Assembly (NCBI GenBank): GCA_026214975.1
Contig: CM047815.1
Coordinates: 82,418,800-82,482,799, forward strand
DNA: 64,000 bases
From: Gentiana macrophylla
Taxonomy: Eukaryota; Streptophyta; Magnoliopsida; Gentianales; Gentianaceae
Direction of reading: 5' to 3'
Shown here in pieces: positions 1 to 10,693 of this stretch; the stretch's first letter is position 1; each line of letters starts with the position of its first letter. The notes beneath the pieces were generated by a model. That model was given only the letters and a program-made list of their open reading frames with translations, was not told the DNA's origin and searched no databases. The position numbers and the translations under genes are program-made.

Positions 1-1
1 G

Positions 2-384
2 GAACCTTGGTGATGAGGCAAGTAGACAGGTTCGTTTACGTCGGGCAATCCGCGAGCTCTTCCCAGTTTATCAACGGCCTCGCGCCCTGGGCCCCGCGTC
101 TGAATTGTCTCACAGCAACCGTGAGTGGAAAAGATTTATCAACTCACGCGCTCTTCCGTCCGTAGATTTCGAGGTTGTCAGCGAGGCTGAAGCTTTCCTT
201 CTGCATGCTATTTACGACCCCTAGGTTGACGTTGATTGGGGGGTCCTGATTCACCGCGAGGCAGTTAACTTTGCAGTCTCATTGAATCCTGATCGTCGTA
301 TCCCATTTGCCTCCCTTATTGCTAGGTTATGTAGTGTAGCTAGGGTGCCAACGCACTCATTGGACCGTTGTGGGTTCGCTTGAA
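2..384 (+). pseudogene. Athila env-like / plant transposon protein fragment
   Basis: One + frame reads almost through this stretch with a single TAG near 223 and a stop near 382. Its end (IPFASLIARLC then a VP motif) has the same pattern as the end of the env-like ORF of the Athila element at 20512-21942 (IIPHLIHSLC then GVP). I infer a piece of the plant-specific env-like domain of an Athila retrotransposon, cut by the window start. It lies opposite to the gypsy pol fragments that follow, so it is probably a separate insertion. Family call by motif similarity only. Confidence 0.4.
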
Positions 385-630
385 CGAGTAGCTTTTTTTT
401 TATTTATTTATAAATTTCACCCTGTGGCCCCCTTGTTTTTGGTTAAACCGAAGGGCGTTGTAGGCCGCGGGTTTGCTAAAAATAACTGTACCCCTTATCG
501 TTAATAAGGATGAGCCCTTTTATTTGATGTTTCCTCCTTAACATGCTTCACTTGTACGTAGTAGATAGACAGCCTACATGTAATATTTTTTCAAATTGTC
601 GGCGTGCCAAGGCCTGTTGAATTCGCGACC

Positions 631-834
631 TTAGTTGTCACTTAATACGTAAGTCCCTTTCTTGACTATTCGAGCGACCCGTACCGGGCCCTCCCGATTT
701 TCTGATAGCTTTCTTTTCTTGGCCTCGTGGACTGTGGCCTGTCTTTTGCGTAAAACATAATCTCCCACGGCGAAGTGATGATTGCGAATGTGTCTATCGT
801 GGTGGCGCTTGGCCGCCTGATTATAATTGAGCAA
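631..834 (-). pseudogene. gypsy integrase C-terminal domain fragment
   Basis: About 67 residues with HFAVGDYVLRKR and later REGPVRVARIV and GTYVL, the usual end of gypsy integrases, where the GPY/F-type module helps bind DNA. It is separated from the core by about 170 bp in other frames. It belongs to the same decayed minus-strand element as the RNase H and integrase core. Confidence 0.65.
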
Positions 835-1005
835 ACGGCCATACGACTCTATCCGCCGCTCCTCTACTAAATCAAGGTCGAGCTTCCGGGTCAGCGGGTT
901 ATCAACTTCATTTGAAATGGGAGACCCTTAGACTTGGTAGGCCATTTTACCGGGCCATAGCTTCGATCCATAGGTCAAAGCGAAAGGAGTTTCCGTAGTT
1001 GTTTT

Positions 1006-1825
1006 TCACGACGCTCGAAAGCGCCTATAGGCGCGGCAGTGATCTGGCCAATTGCCCGCCTTTTCACCCAAACTCTTTTTTAGCACGCTTAGTACCTGTT
1101 TGTTGGCGCTTTCGGCCTGACCATTTCCTTGAGGATAGCACACTGATGACTGCCAATGTTTGACGTTATTTTCTCCGCAGAATGCGTCGAACTCTTCCCT
1201 GAATTGGGGTCCGTGATCTGATACTATTACTCTGGGGATGCCAAATCTAGTCCATACTTGATCGAGTAGAAAATAGATTATGTCTCTGGTGTTGATTTTT
1301 ACCAAGGCTTTGGCCTCGATCCATTTGGTGAAATAGTTGACGGCGACCACTACGTATTCGCATCCGGAGCGACCCTTTTTCAACGGTCCAATGAGGTCAA
1401 TGGCCTACATGTCGAATGGCCAGGCGGCGACGACGATGCTTTGCTCAACCGATGGTATCCTGGGGAATATCCGCAAATTTCTGACATACGTCGCACGTTT
1501 TAGCGTGTGTTTTGACGTCCTCTGCGAGCTTCAGCCAGTAGTACCCAACCAATAGATCTTTTTGAGCGAGAGTGCGTCTAGCCGGGTGGCCGCCGCACAT
1601 CCCCTGGTGCAGCTCTACGAGGACTCCTTCAACCTCTTCAGGTCGCACGCACCGTAGTAAAGGTTTAGAGAATGATCTTCGATACAAAATGTTGTCTAAA
1701 ATGGTGTATCTGGCGGCTCTTCTGTTCAGGGATTTAGCCTCGTTTGGATCATCGGGGAGCTCTTCAGAGCCAATATAGGCCCTCATGATGTCAATCCAAC
1801 ATGGGTTAGTGGGTCTAAAATCCAT
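1006..1825 (-). pseudogene. gypsy integrase (zinc finger + core), broken
   Basis: The minus strand encodes an H2C2 finger (HQGMCGGH, then CDVC) at roughly 1490-1600 and an rve core. The first catalytic aspartate is in AIDLIGPL near 1400, the second in IVSDHGPQF near 1230 and the glutamate in GQAESANK near 1120, so the DDE residues survive. A TAG lies just before AIDLIGPL, where relatives have tryptophan or glycine (a TGG to TAG change would explain it), and frame shifts separate finger, core and C-terminal parts. It would join retroelement cDNA to host DNA; this copy is dead. Confidence 0.75.
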
Positions 1826-1852
1826 TACCTCAACCCTGTCGATAGCGGGTCC

Positions 1853-2395
1853 TCACAGATGTTCCACCATGATCGACTGATTGCTAATTTCGTCGTCGCT
1901 GGTTAGCTTGGACAAGTAATCTGCTCTGTGATTGTCCTCTCGAGGAATGTTGGTGAATTTGCAGTATTTGAAGCCGCTCTCGAGTTTTTTGACGAGATTA
2001 ATATATTTTTGCAAGATCTCGCAATGGATGCCGAAAGATCCGGTTACCTGATTGACCACCAACTATGAATCGTAAAATACTTGCTTATTTTCGACTTTCA
2101 TGGCCCTGGCGAGCTCAAGTCCTGCGATGACTGCCTCATATTCTGCTTGATTATTTGATGCGGTGAAATCAAATCTCAGGGCCTTCTCAATTTCTTTCGA
2201 TGTGCCTGGTTCTAGCAAGATAATCCCCGCACTGCAACCTTTATGGTTGGCGGCGCCATCAACATAGAGCTTCCAACAGTGACTTGGCCACTGGGACTCG
2301 TCCGCGGTGGTTGTCGTTTCATCGTGGCCATGTTTTGTGTCGGCTTGTTCCCCGGCTTCCTCGTTGAAGCTTGTTTCTGCGATAAAGTCGGGCAA
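1853..2395 (-). pseudogene. gypsy RNase H domain, broken
   Basis: The minus frame gives an RNase H fold: LYVDGAAN at the first catalytic aspartate, QAEYEAVIAGL with the glutamate, and a YDS-LVVNQV stretch with the next aspartate. A TAG splits the domain between YDS and LVV near 2063, where the family normally has glutamine (DSQLVV); CAG to TAG is one transition. The C-terminal half has HRADYLSKL, the usual end of this domain. In a gypsy polyprotein it removes the RNA template after reverse transcription. The copy is not functional. Confidence 0.75.
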
Positions 2396-2439
2396 TCATC
2401 ACGGAGGCTCAGCGGTGTATTATTGATGGATATCTGGCT

Positions 2440-3000
2440 TATTTGTTGGTGATTATATGGATGGTAGCCGGTGGGGCACGGCGGCGATAGGAGAAGTGTT
2501 TAAGAGAGAGAGTTTCTGCAGAGCTTTGGCCTGCTTTCTATGAGAATGTATCTATCTTTTCAGGTTACACAAGCCTTCCTTTTATAGGAGGAGGAAGCTT
2601 AGGAGCTAAGTAAAGGACATGTGTTACATGACAGCTTAGTGATTAAGAAACTTAGTAGCTAAGCAAACTAAATATCTGGACTGCAAGTGGGTAGAATATC
2701 TCGGTGGCGACCTCTTAGGATCGCATAGGTCGCCGGTTTTGTTGTCCTGCCTTACTCTTGCTTCTTGTTGCTTCTCATCAAATCTCGTGCGGCCTCTTAA
2801 GGACCTTTGTCCAAGGTCGCAGGTCAGCCCTCTGGCCCAGCCGCACTCTGGGCGGGGTCCAACAACAACGACCTCGACTTGGTTGGTTGGCAATGGCTAC
2901 GCCGTGGTCGCGGACCTTTATCTGGTCCGATTGTTCAGATAAGCTATTTCCGGGACTCAAAGGTGGCGATACCATTTGTACGCATCAGTTTTGAGACTTG
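2440..3000 (-). mobile_element. LTR-like promoter region, minus strand
   Basis: No gene is seen. On the minus strand a TATAAAA box (plus 2580-2586) is followed by a pyrimidine-rich leader, as in gypsy LTRs, and the stretch lies beside minus-strand gypsy pol. Both LTR ends and a second copy are missing, so this is tentative; ordinary promoter-like intergenic DNA is the alternative. Confidence 0.35.
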
Positions 3001-3019
3001 ATGCGATATCATTACATAA

Positions 3020-3400
3020 TTTTTTATTAGATTAATTGTCGAAATTCACTCAATGAATCTCCACAGTGAATCCCGAAAATCAGTAAATATTGATAATGAA
3101 TTTCGAACGATAGTGAATTTCATCAGCGGATATTCTGAAATCACGTCGGAATATGTTGAATGTTGTCTCAAAATAAAGAGAATGAAAAAATAAAAAAAAT
3201 GGTAAAAAAAATTTCAAATTTGGAGTTCTAGATTATGAGATATGAGTGTTTAAAAAAAATGGATAAGAGAGAAAATGTTTTGGTTTTTTTTTTTATAGAA
3301 ATTAATAAAAAAAAATTTAGTTTTCTCCTTTATGCAAAAGTTTCAAAAAGCTATCATTCTCCTTAATTGATGAAATGTTTTTGTCCTTGTCCCTCATTCC
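3020..3400. repeat. Dispersed repeat, copy A
   Basis: Runs of GTGAATTTCGA/AATGAATTT words (about 3040-3130) and a later stretch with GCAAAAGTTTCAAAA and ATTGATGAAATG (about 3335-3375) recur in the same order and orientation at 40440-40740. The two copies are diverged and of unknown class. Confidence 0.55.
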
Positions 3401-3996
3401 TCCTTTTTTATATCATTTCTTACAATTCTCTTACCAATCACTTCTTCAACTACAAATAAAAATATTAAATTATCTCTCACAATTTTACTTTATCTATTTT
3501 ATTAATTTTTTACCATTATTTTATTTATTATATTACTATTTTATTTCAATTTCTCTCACCAATCACTTTTTTATCTACACAAATTTCAAAAAAATATTTT
3601 GACTTTCTAATCATTACTTCAATCATTTTTATTATATTTTATTATCCACTAACATATAAAACACCCAAAATAAACTCAAACCCAAAACAAATGGAATATT
3701 AGATTTCTCTATTTATTTTGAGTTGGAAGTTTTTTTTTTTAGGTTGTTTTAGATAAAATGATTGAAGTAATTATTAGAAAGTTAATATTTTTTTTAAAAT
3801 TTGTGTAGATTATTAAATGATTGGTGAAAAAAAATGAAATAAATTAGTATAATAAATAAAATAATAGTAAAAAATGTTATAAAGTTGATAAAGTGAAATG
3901 ATGAGAGATAATTTAATATTTTCTTTATTTGTAATTGAAGAAATGATTGGTAAGAGAATTGTAATATATGATTGGTGAAGTGATATAAAAAAATTC
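3395..3996. mobile_element. AT-rich foldback (MITE-like) element
   Basis: Two arms of about 240 bp are inverted copies. The left arm (about 3400-3640) has ACAATTCTCTTACCAATCA, and the right arm (about 3755-3990) has its reverse complement with few changes; further blocks (ATTAAATTATCTCTCA, CACCAATCA, CTACACAAATTT, ATTACTTCAATCATTTT) pair in mirrored order. No coding capacity. I could not fix target duplications. The 4000-4386 flank is AT-rich without a gene. Confidence 0.65.
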
Positions 3997-4386
3997 CAAA
4001 AAAAAACTCTAACGAAAGCAAACGGACCTATTGTTTTTTTGCTTTTTGGGTGGTGTGGTTGGAAGGGAGACTGGGGAAGGTATGGCGGAGGGAGGCTAGA
4101 GGAAGAAATTAAAATGCTGTAAAAGTAAGGAGTTAAATGTAGTAAATTTAGTAAATTCAATATTTAATATTTTTGTGGTGTAAAAGTAATTGTATGGTAT
4201 GTATAAGTAAAAAAATAAAAATAAATAAAAAGTATCAATAATAAAAAAACGTGATGCCTTTAGAACCTAAAAATTATAACATTTTTACTCTCTTAATTTG
4301 ATTTACTAATCGTACCTCCTTATTGTTTTTTTATATGGTTTAACACATATTTTCTAGTTTTTTATTAAGGTTTTTGCAAATCATAA

Positions 4387-5047
4387 TGATGTGTTTGGAT
4401 TGCTTGAATGGAATGAAATATTTTTTTCATTTCATTCCATTATTTTGGTGTGTTTGGTTGCGTGAGAGAATTTAATGAACTTTCATTTAATTGGAATGAT
4501 TGTTTATCATTTTCATTCCATAAAAAAATGGATGGAATGAAATGTAAACATAACATAGTGATAAAAAAATCAACCACCACCGCCCACCCACCCGCAACCT
4601 CTCGTGGCACCCGCCCACCCCACCGCAATCCACCACCGCCACCATCCATCGCACCACCACCTGCCCTATCACCGCCCACATCACAACTCACCATCACCCC
4701 CATTATAATCCAGCCCACAACCATCGCAACCCACCACCACCACCGCCATCACCGCCACAACAACCAGTGGTATCACACACCACACCACTCTCATCACCAC
4801 AACCACCGCCATCACCACCAGCACAACCACCATTATCGCACACCTAACATCATCCGCCACCACCGCCCACCACACTCGTTATCACGCACGCCCATCGGCC
4901 ATCACCCACATGTTACTTACCACGTCTAATACAATCTTACACATTTCATTCCACTGCATGCCAAACATAGGAAAGCAATCAATTCCATTCCATTCCATTC
5001 TATCAGTTTCATTCCATTCCGTTACATTCAGCAATCCAAACACACCA
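4387..5047. mobile_element. MITE with TAA duplication (PIF/Harbinger-like)
   Basis: The left end TGATGTGTTTGGATTGCT and the reverse complement of the right end match at 17 of 18 positions. The element is flanked by TAA at 4384-4386 and 5048-5050, the 3-bp target duplication of PIF/Harbinger-type elements. Inner subterminal GGAATGAAAT/ATTTCATTCC words also pair. The core (about 4570-4915) is an unusual CAC/CATCAC-rich simple-sequence tract; the long reading frame across it is low-complexity His/Pro and is not a gene. Confidence 0.7.
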
Positions 5048-5261
5048 TAAGGAGGTAAAACGTTCCAAAACATAATCTCAAGGTATAAATGTTTTGTACG
5101 GAAAACCATAGAGGGGCAAAGTGTCATTTGACTCATTTCCCATAAAATATTATCTTTTTACATAATAATCATCATGTAGGATTTGCAGCAAACTCTACCT
5201 GGCCATCATTCTTGATACTTGCAAGATGTTTGAGTCAAATTGGCAGGTCAAGATTATGTAT

Positions 5262-5361
5262 AAGCAGAGAGTGCCAATCTGGTGGCTGATTATTTGGCCA
5301 AGATGGGACGACGATTACCTTATGTTTCTGTAAATGTTACATCGTGCAAGGCTTCATGATT
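5262..5361 (+). pseudogene. LINE RNase H (RVT_3) scrap
   Basis: The + frame reads ESANLVADYLAKMG and runs to a stop, the typical end of the RNase H domain of plant LINEs (AD.LAK..). Only about 30 codons remain, downstream of the DHH gene's stop and on the opposite strand. No reverse transcriptase is adjacent. Confidence 0.5.
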
Positions 5362-5848
5362 CGATAATATTTTTAAAGCATTCTCAGGTTATGACCGGAC
5401 GATCCAAATCCATAATTAAGTGACCAAATGGTCACAAAGAACACAGAGCCAAGATTAGCAAAAGCAAACCTGGGGACTCAGGAGAACACTTCAAGTTTGC
5501 ACAAAACACAAATGGATGTCCATAATTTACACAAATAAAAAAAGTATCAAACACAGAGCAATATGGAAGCCATAAATATGCAGCTTCTGTCTAGAGCCAC
5601 AGTTGAAATCAACTAATCTGGAGGACTCATATGATCCCATATCACACGTTTGATACAATAACAAAACAAGAATGGATGTCCAGAAACCATGGCAAGATGA
5701 TAAACCGCTTTTAGCCCTCGAATGATAAACCGCTTCTCTCCTCTCCAATGGCGTGAATGCAACAACACGTACAATTTGGAAGATGAAAAAGCAAGATGGG
5801 ATTCACCTGTTTCAGATCAATTTGCTGATCTAGCTTGTTCACCACTGC

Positions 5849-8800
5849 CTAAATCTTCCACGTCTCAAACTGAGAAGCGGGAAGCATAAAAGAACTTGCA
5901 TTTCGATGGCCTCCACCTCCATATTTCTGTATGGTATCATATCATGTATTATTAGCTATAAAACTGAAACGATACAAAGAAGGCAATGAGCAGAAAAACA
6001 CTGAACCTCTGAAATCTGTGTGGTGTCCTCTAATGGGATGCTCCTCAAGCTTATTTTTAGCAGGTCATGGTTTTGAAGTTCCGGAACCCTGTATACGACA
6101 GCTCCAATACCCCTAGAGACGACATGCATCAGAAATAAATACAAGAGAAATGACAGAAATGATATGTATACAAAATAGAAAGAAAGAAAAAAGGAAACTG
6201 CTTTTAAGAACTACGGTGAAAATGATCACGTCTGTGCAATGTAAAGAAGGTGGAAAGCAGAAATATCTTCAGATAAAGATGCTTTTCATCTCTTTTAAGT
6301 CATGAATTTTGCACTTTTATACCCAATGTTCCATTTTCGACTTTTTTTAACCCCTCACCTATGCAATTTTCCCTCAAAAGTGCATAGATTAAAAAAAAGT
6401 GCAAAAGTTTTACCTCTAAAAGTGGAAATTCTCAATTTTTTTACCATGAGGAAAATTAGATTAAGGGGGAAAAAAAGTGCAAAAGTGGAGCGTTGAGAGT
6501 AAAAGTGTGAAATTCGTGAAACAAAATGGACTAAAAATGTATTTATCCCGAGATATCTTTTGATGGTGATCAACCATACAATAACAAAGCATTGCCAAAT
6601 CAAACCTTAATTTGAGTCTTTGACTCTTTTCAGCTAACTGTTTTCCTAGCTCACTCCTCAGTTCTATCAAAGAATCTGCATATACAGCCTATGAAAGTAG
6701 AAATAATGAATTAGTATTCTAAAATGCGAAATAAAATGCATAATAAAATGCAAAGTATAAATGGATGAGAGAAAAAGTTGCTTTTGTATCGGGCAGATGG
6801 ATGAGTGACATTTGCACAAAAAGACAAAACATGTGCTGTATTTTACTTGCATGTAATTCATCCAATGGTGTAATGCAATAGGCACTCTTCATACAAGAAT
6901 TTCCTAAGAGAAAATTAGAGAGCATAGGAACCAATCAAAAGAGAAATTTACCAAGCAATGTCCAAATGCGCCTTCACCAAGTGAAATTTCAAATGATTCT
7001 TCAAGAGTTTCATCTATTCGTTTATGCTTGTGCGCTAAACTGACAATGCCTAGCTCAATGATGGACTCAGGATCCAATGAAAGCAACTGGAAGCCGAGAA
7101 AGAAAAAACGAGGGAGAAATGAGTGCTTATCTATCCAAAAACATAACTGAAAATTAAGCTATCATACATATCTGTGTGTGTATAGATATTGAGCCATGTA
7201 AACAATCTCATATAAAAATATAAGGTAAGGCAGCGTACGTATATGACATATATGTCTACATGTATATATATTCCTGCACGCTTTGAAAGTAATGCTATCA
7301 AAATTGCGAAGATACAAAGAATCTCCTTTAGTGTTGTCCTGAGTCTTTCAACTTTCAAAAATGTCTAAGCCAATAAATAATAAGAAAGAAAGGCCTACAT
7401 GATTGTAAGCAAAAGGGAAGGATAATTAACAAGCAAGAGCACTCAACATAGGGGATGATGAAAAGCACCCACGAAAAAGGGAGAAGAAGAAACTTCCAGA
7501 AACTCCTCATCAATCACCATAAAAGCAAAACTCAGTTTCCCATAGAGTCGAAAATCGCATAATGGAATCATATCTAAAAGATGACGTTCAATCTCGCATC
7601 AAACTTAGTATCAAACCATCGAAGCCATTACTAAAGAAAGCTTACATTTAAAATGATGCATATCAAAGTGATAAGACACATAAATTAAAATTTATTTTCA
7701 TGCCTTCAAAAACTACATTTCAATGATATAGCAGCTACCACATGCTCTACTGCCAGAAACAGAAAGAAAATAAAAGAAAAAGTTAAAAGTTCACCTGTTG
7801 GAACAAGGTGGCATTCAAACTTGCATCAAACTCAATGTTCAAATCTTTCAAACCGCTGCTAAATGCTTTACTATTCGGAAGACGCCACCTCCACAAGTCT
7901 GCATCTTCTATATACTCAAATAATTTCCTAGATCTTTCAAACTCAGAAATGTTTGCATCTCTCTCATCACCAATGATAGAAACATCCTCAAGCTTCTTTT
8001 TGAAATAATCATAAGACATTGTGGCCGCACTCCTCTCCATATCTATCACTTGCATCACATTCCCGTGTTCTGAAGCGCCGGAGCCTAACCTCTCTAGTGC
8101 AGTTTTGTGATGGTCTAAAACAACAATACTGCCAAAAGAAGAAGTAGAAAAGCTAATTAACACAAAAGGCCATTTCCTCTACCTATGTCATGTTTAGATA
8201 GTGTAAACACTTAAGTGGCATAAAATACCCACTACGTAGGTATGAAGCCTCCAAAGTTTAATACCAAAACTATCTTGAATGGAGTAACTAAAGAGTCAGC
8301 CAATACTAAGATTTGGCTTCTAGTTACTATCATCCAGCAATTATGTACAAATGCTACTTGCTTATAAATCAACACTAGAAGCAATATTTCTTTGTCTCTC
8401 ATGGAAAGACTATGCTCTGCGGTAAATAAATGCAAACTGAATACAAAATTCTATCAATCTTGGCTATCAATTTGTCCACTGCTTTTCCTGAGACACTCTA
8501 TTATAAATCCATAAAGAAATCATCTAAACAGTCCAAACACAGTCATGAGTAGCAAAGTTTAGCTCAAGATATGTTCTGAGACAGAAATACTTAAATTTAT
8601 GCACATTAGTCAGCAAAGGGTATGTATCAGAATTCAAAAAATACAACCAAACAAAAAATATATATATGTACAAACAAAGAAAGTCTTCACCTTTCAACTT
8701 TTGAAGATAGTTGGTCAAGAAATCCAGGAGGCCCCACGAAATCGAATAGAAAAACAGGCCCAATTTCATTTAGAGGAAGATCTTCAACCCTGGAAAAAAG

Positions 8801-9108
8801 AAAGGAAAATATATATATAGATATATAAAAACAAAATTTCAGGATGGAATATAAAAAACACATAACATGCAGTTAAATGAAGTAATAGCATTAGAAAGGG
8901 CAACAACAAAAAAAAGAGAAGAAAAAAAACACAAACACAAACAAAACCTGAGAGGAGAGTAGACAGTATTTGGGAAGAAACGGGCAGGAGTGGAGGTGAA
9001 GGTAAAATAGAGATGAGCCGCCAAAGCAGCAAATGCACCATCTGGGCATGGGTAATGGTAGAGCACCGCTGCCACTTTATTCATTCCTTCTCCACAAGCT
9101 TCCGACAT
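5849..9108 (-). CDS. DHH/DHHA1-domain phosphoesterase-like protein
   Basis: Seven exons on the minus strand: 9108-8948, 8789-8691, 8128-7795, 7086-6952, 6688-6606, 6112-6007, 5926-5849. All borders are GT/AG and phases agree; the total is 996 nt, 331 residues plus TAG. Seen in the product: an N-terminal VLYHYPCPDGAFAA stretch (first metal-site motif of DHH enzymes), IVVLDHHKTALE (the DHH motif) at the start of exon 3, and a C-terminal DHHA1 part ending GGGGHRNASSF, the usual nucleic-acid/substrate loop. DHH enzymes hydrolyse phosphodiester or pyrophosphate bonds; plant members of this form are poorly characterised, so substrate and location are unknown. Start: the ATG at 9108 opens exon 1; a second in-frame ATG lies eight codons later. 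No obvious targeting peptide. The gene looks intact; introns carry a MITE and AT-rich repeats. Confidence 0.85.
6293..6540. mobile_element. MITE in the fifth intron of the DHH gene
   Basis: The left side (from about 6302, ATGAATTTTGCACTTTTA) and the reverse complement of the right side (about 6490-6520, ACGAATTTCACACTTTTA) match over about 30 bp with few mismatches, including a later CAATG/CAACG..TCC block. It is non-coding and lies between exons 5 and 6. Exact ends and target duplication are not certain. Confidence 0.5.
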
Positions 9109-9336
9109 CCGATGTTGTTCGTTACTATTAGTCTGCTATGAGAATTTCTCCTTCCATGGCTTTCCCGTTCAACTTGTACTTGTAGGACTGTAGTTTTAAA
9201 TTGCGCCGTAAGCAAGCCACTCGAGATCGGCTCGAGTCACAATCGATCTCATATGGCTTGCTCGAAATCGCTCGACTCAAATATTAAATGAACAATACTT
9301 GAAAATATAATACTCGACTCGACTACTAGCAAGCAA

Positions 9337-9340
<4 letters not shown>

Positions 9341-9370
<30 letters not shown>
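9341..9370. repeat. (AT)n microsatellite
   Basis: Uninterrupted AT dinucleotides, upstream of the DHH gene start. The flank 9190-9330 has repeated CTCGA/ACTCGACTC words also seen near 44140-44270, a common plant repeat vocabulary. No gene in 9120-9668. Confidence 0.85.
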
Positions 9371-9372
<2 letters not shown>

Positions 9373-9668
9373 TATGTATGTATATAATAAGGACACACGG
9401 GATTTATTTGGCACCACACCTCGTGCAAATTTCGACTTTATAGATTTCGAAATATGTTTTCAACCCCTTTAAAGTCAAGTTTTGTGCATAATTTCGACTC
9501 TAAAAGGGTTGAAAATGATTTCAACTCTCTAAAGTTTCTGAATTATATTATGGTATAGTCTTGAAATGAATTACGTATAATGCCATTAACAATGCTCATA
9601 TAATAAACATATATACATATATGTTATTACAAAAACATAGATGTATTTAATTTTTTCTTTAGGAAATG

Positions 9669-10693
9669 ATCCTTTTTTTTTTTTTTTTTAATCAAGTGGG
9701 AATTTCCACAAACATAATTACATGAATCAAATCACAAAGAGAAATACATATCATAATTCCTAGACAAGTCTAAAATTACATGCTCTACTAACGATTTTTT
9801 AAATTAGGATATGACCATGAGGTATGCCAATCTGTGTTTCATGGCACTCTTGATTTCTCCGATGCCAGATATTATTATACACGGATTCGTGAAATGTATA
9901 CGGACAGTCCTTGATATCAGGTTGGTTTCTTCACATTTCTAATTATCCAATCAGAGATGGTACAATTATAGAAGAAGGATCTTCATTTGTGTTGTGGCAG
10001 CAATGATTTCCAAAGGTGCTTGGACGTATTACAGTCTTTTAAGGCATGGATATTGGTTTCATACTTCATGATTAAGGATTTGATCCACAATGCCTAATCA
10101 TCAACTAGGAGTTGCCAGACCAACTTACCTTACAGAGTTGTGTTCATGTGTTGTGGTTGTTTGAATCCCAACCCACCATTTTCCTTAGGTTGACAATTTC
10201 TTTCCCGGGATAGGTAGTGTATTTTTCTTGTCCCCCTTTCCTCCCCCGAGAAGAATCTCCTATAAATTTTCTTCATTTCTTAATGTATACCAATTGGTAG
10301 TTTCACAATATGCATGGTGTAATATGGATAAGTTGCAAGTGAGCTCTGAACCAACACAATTTTGCTATCCCTCGACAGACTTTTCATTTTTATGGTTTGA
10401 TAGCTTTTTCCTCATCTTGTCAAGTATGTGGGTATATTTATCATTGGTCGGCCTTAAGTGTAGTATCCAAAGTCATATGTGTGGTGCCTATTCAATTTTG
10501 ATTGATAACACATCTCATATAAATATTAGTTTTTCTAGAGGTGTGGAACATCGACTTTTGTATTGATTTGTTGGCTTGAAAGACTGCAAAAGATGTCAAG
10601 AGCTTTTTTTTATGTTATCAACCTCAGTTTTTGTAGCCTACCCAAGTAGAATTAGGTCGTCAACAAATATGAGGTGGGACAATATATGGATTG
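9669..10693 (-). mobile_element. LINE 3' part, interrupted by Athila insertion
   Basis: On the minus strand the frame near 10640-10675 gives HLIFVDDLILLG, the (F/Y)xDD catalytic box of LINE reverse transcriptase. The stretch ends on the left in a T run (about 9672-9690), i.e. a poly(A) tail of a minus-strand LINE. The right end is exactly the GATTG target of the Athila element. The other half of the LINE is at 25011-25600, so the LINE is older than the insertion. Frames are broken. Confidence 0.7.
10689..10693. other. Target-site duplication GATTG (left)
   Basis: The five bases before the 5' LTR are repeated directly after the 3' LTR at 25011-25015, the 5-bp duplication expected of LTR-element integrase. 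Confidence 0.9.

Larger units (their letters stand above)
631..2425 (-). mobile_element. Ty3/gypsy (Tat-like) pol fragment
   Basis: Reading on the minus strand from high to low coordinates the order is RNase H, H2C2 zinc finger, integrase core, integrase C-terminal domain. This is the gypsy order, and the residues (MPDFIAE before RNase H, FTKWIEA, VSDHGPQF) suit the Tat group. No reverse transcriptase, protease or gag lies upstream; above 2425 the sequence changes to an LTR-like promoter region. The copy is truncated and carries in-frame stops. Stretch 385-630 to its left holds no recognisable coding sequence. Confidence 0.75.

Noticed and set aside
3375..4160. Short hydrophobic open frames on both strands
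   Set aside because: They are translations of the two AT-rich arms of the foldback element; the + and - products resemble each other because the arms are inverted copies.
4450..4929. 159-codon His/Pro/Thr-rich open frame on +
   Set aside because: It reads through the CAC-rich simple sequence inside a MITE; no domain, no splice or start context.
10228..10566. 112-codon + frame
   Set aside because: Antisense to the minus-strand LINE reverse transcriptase.
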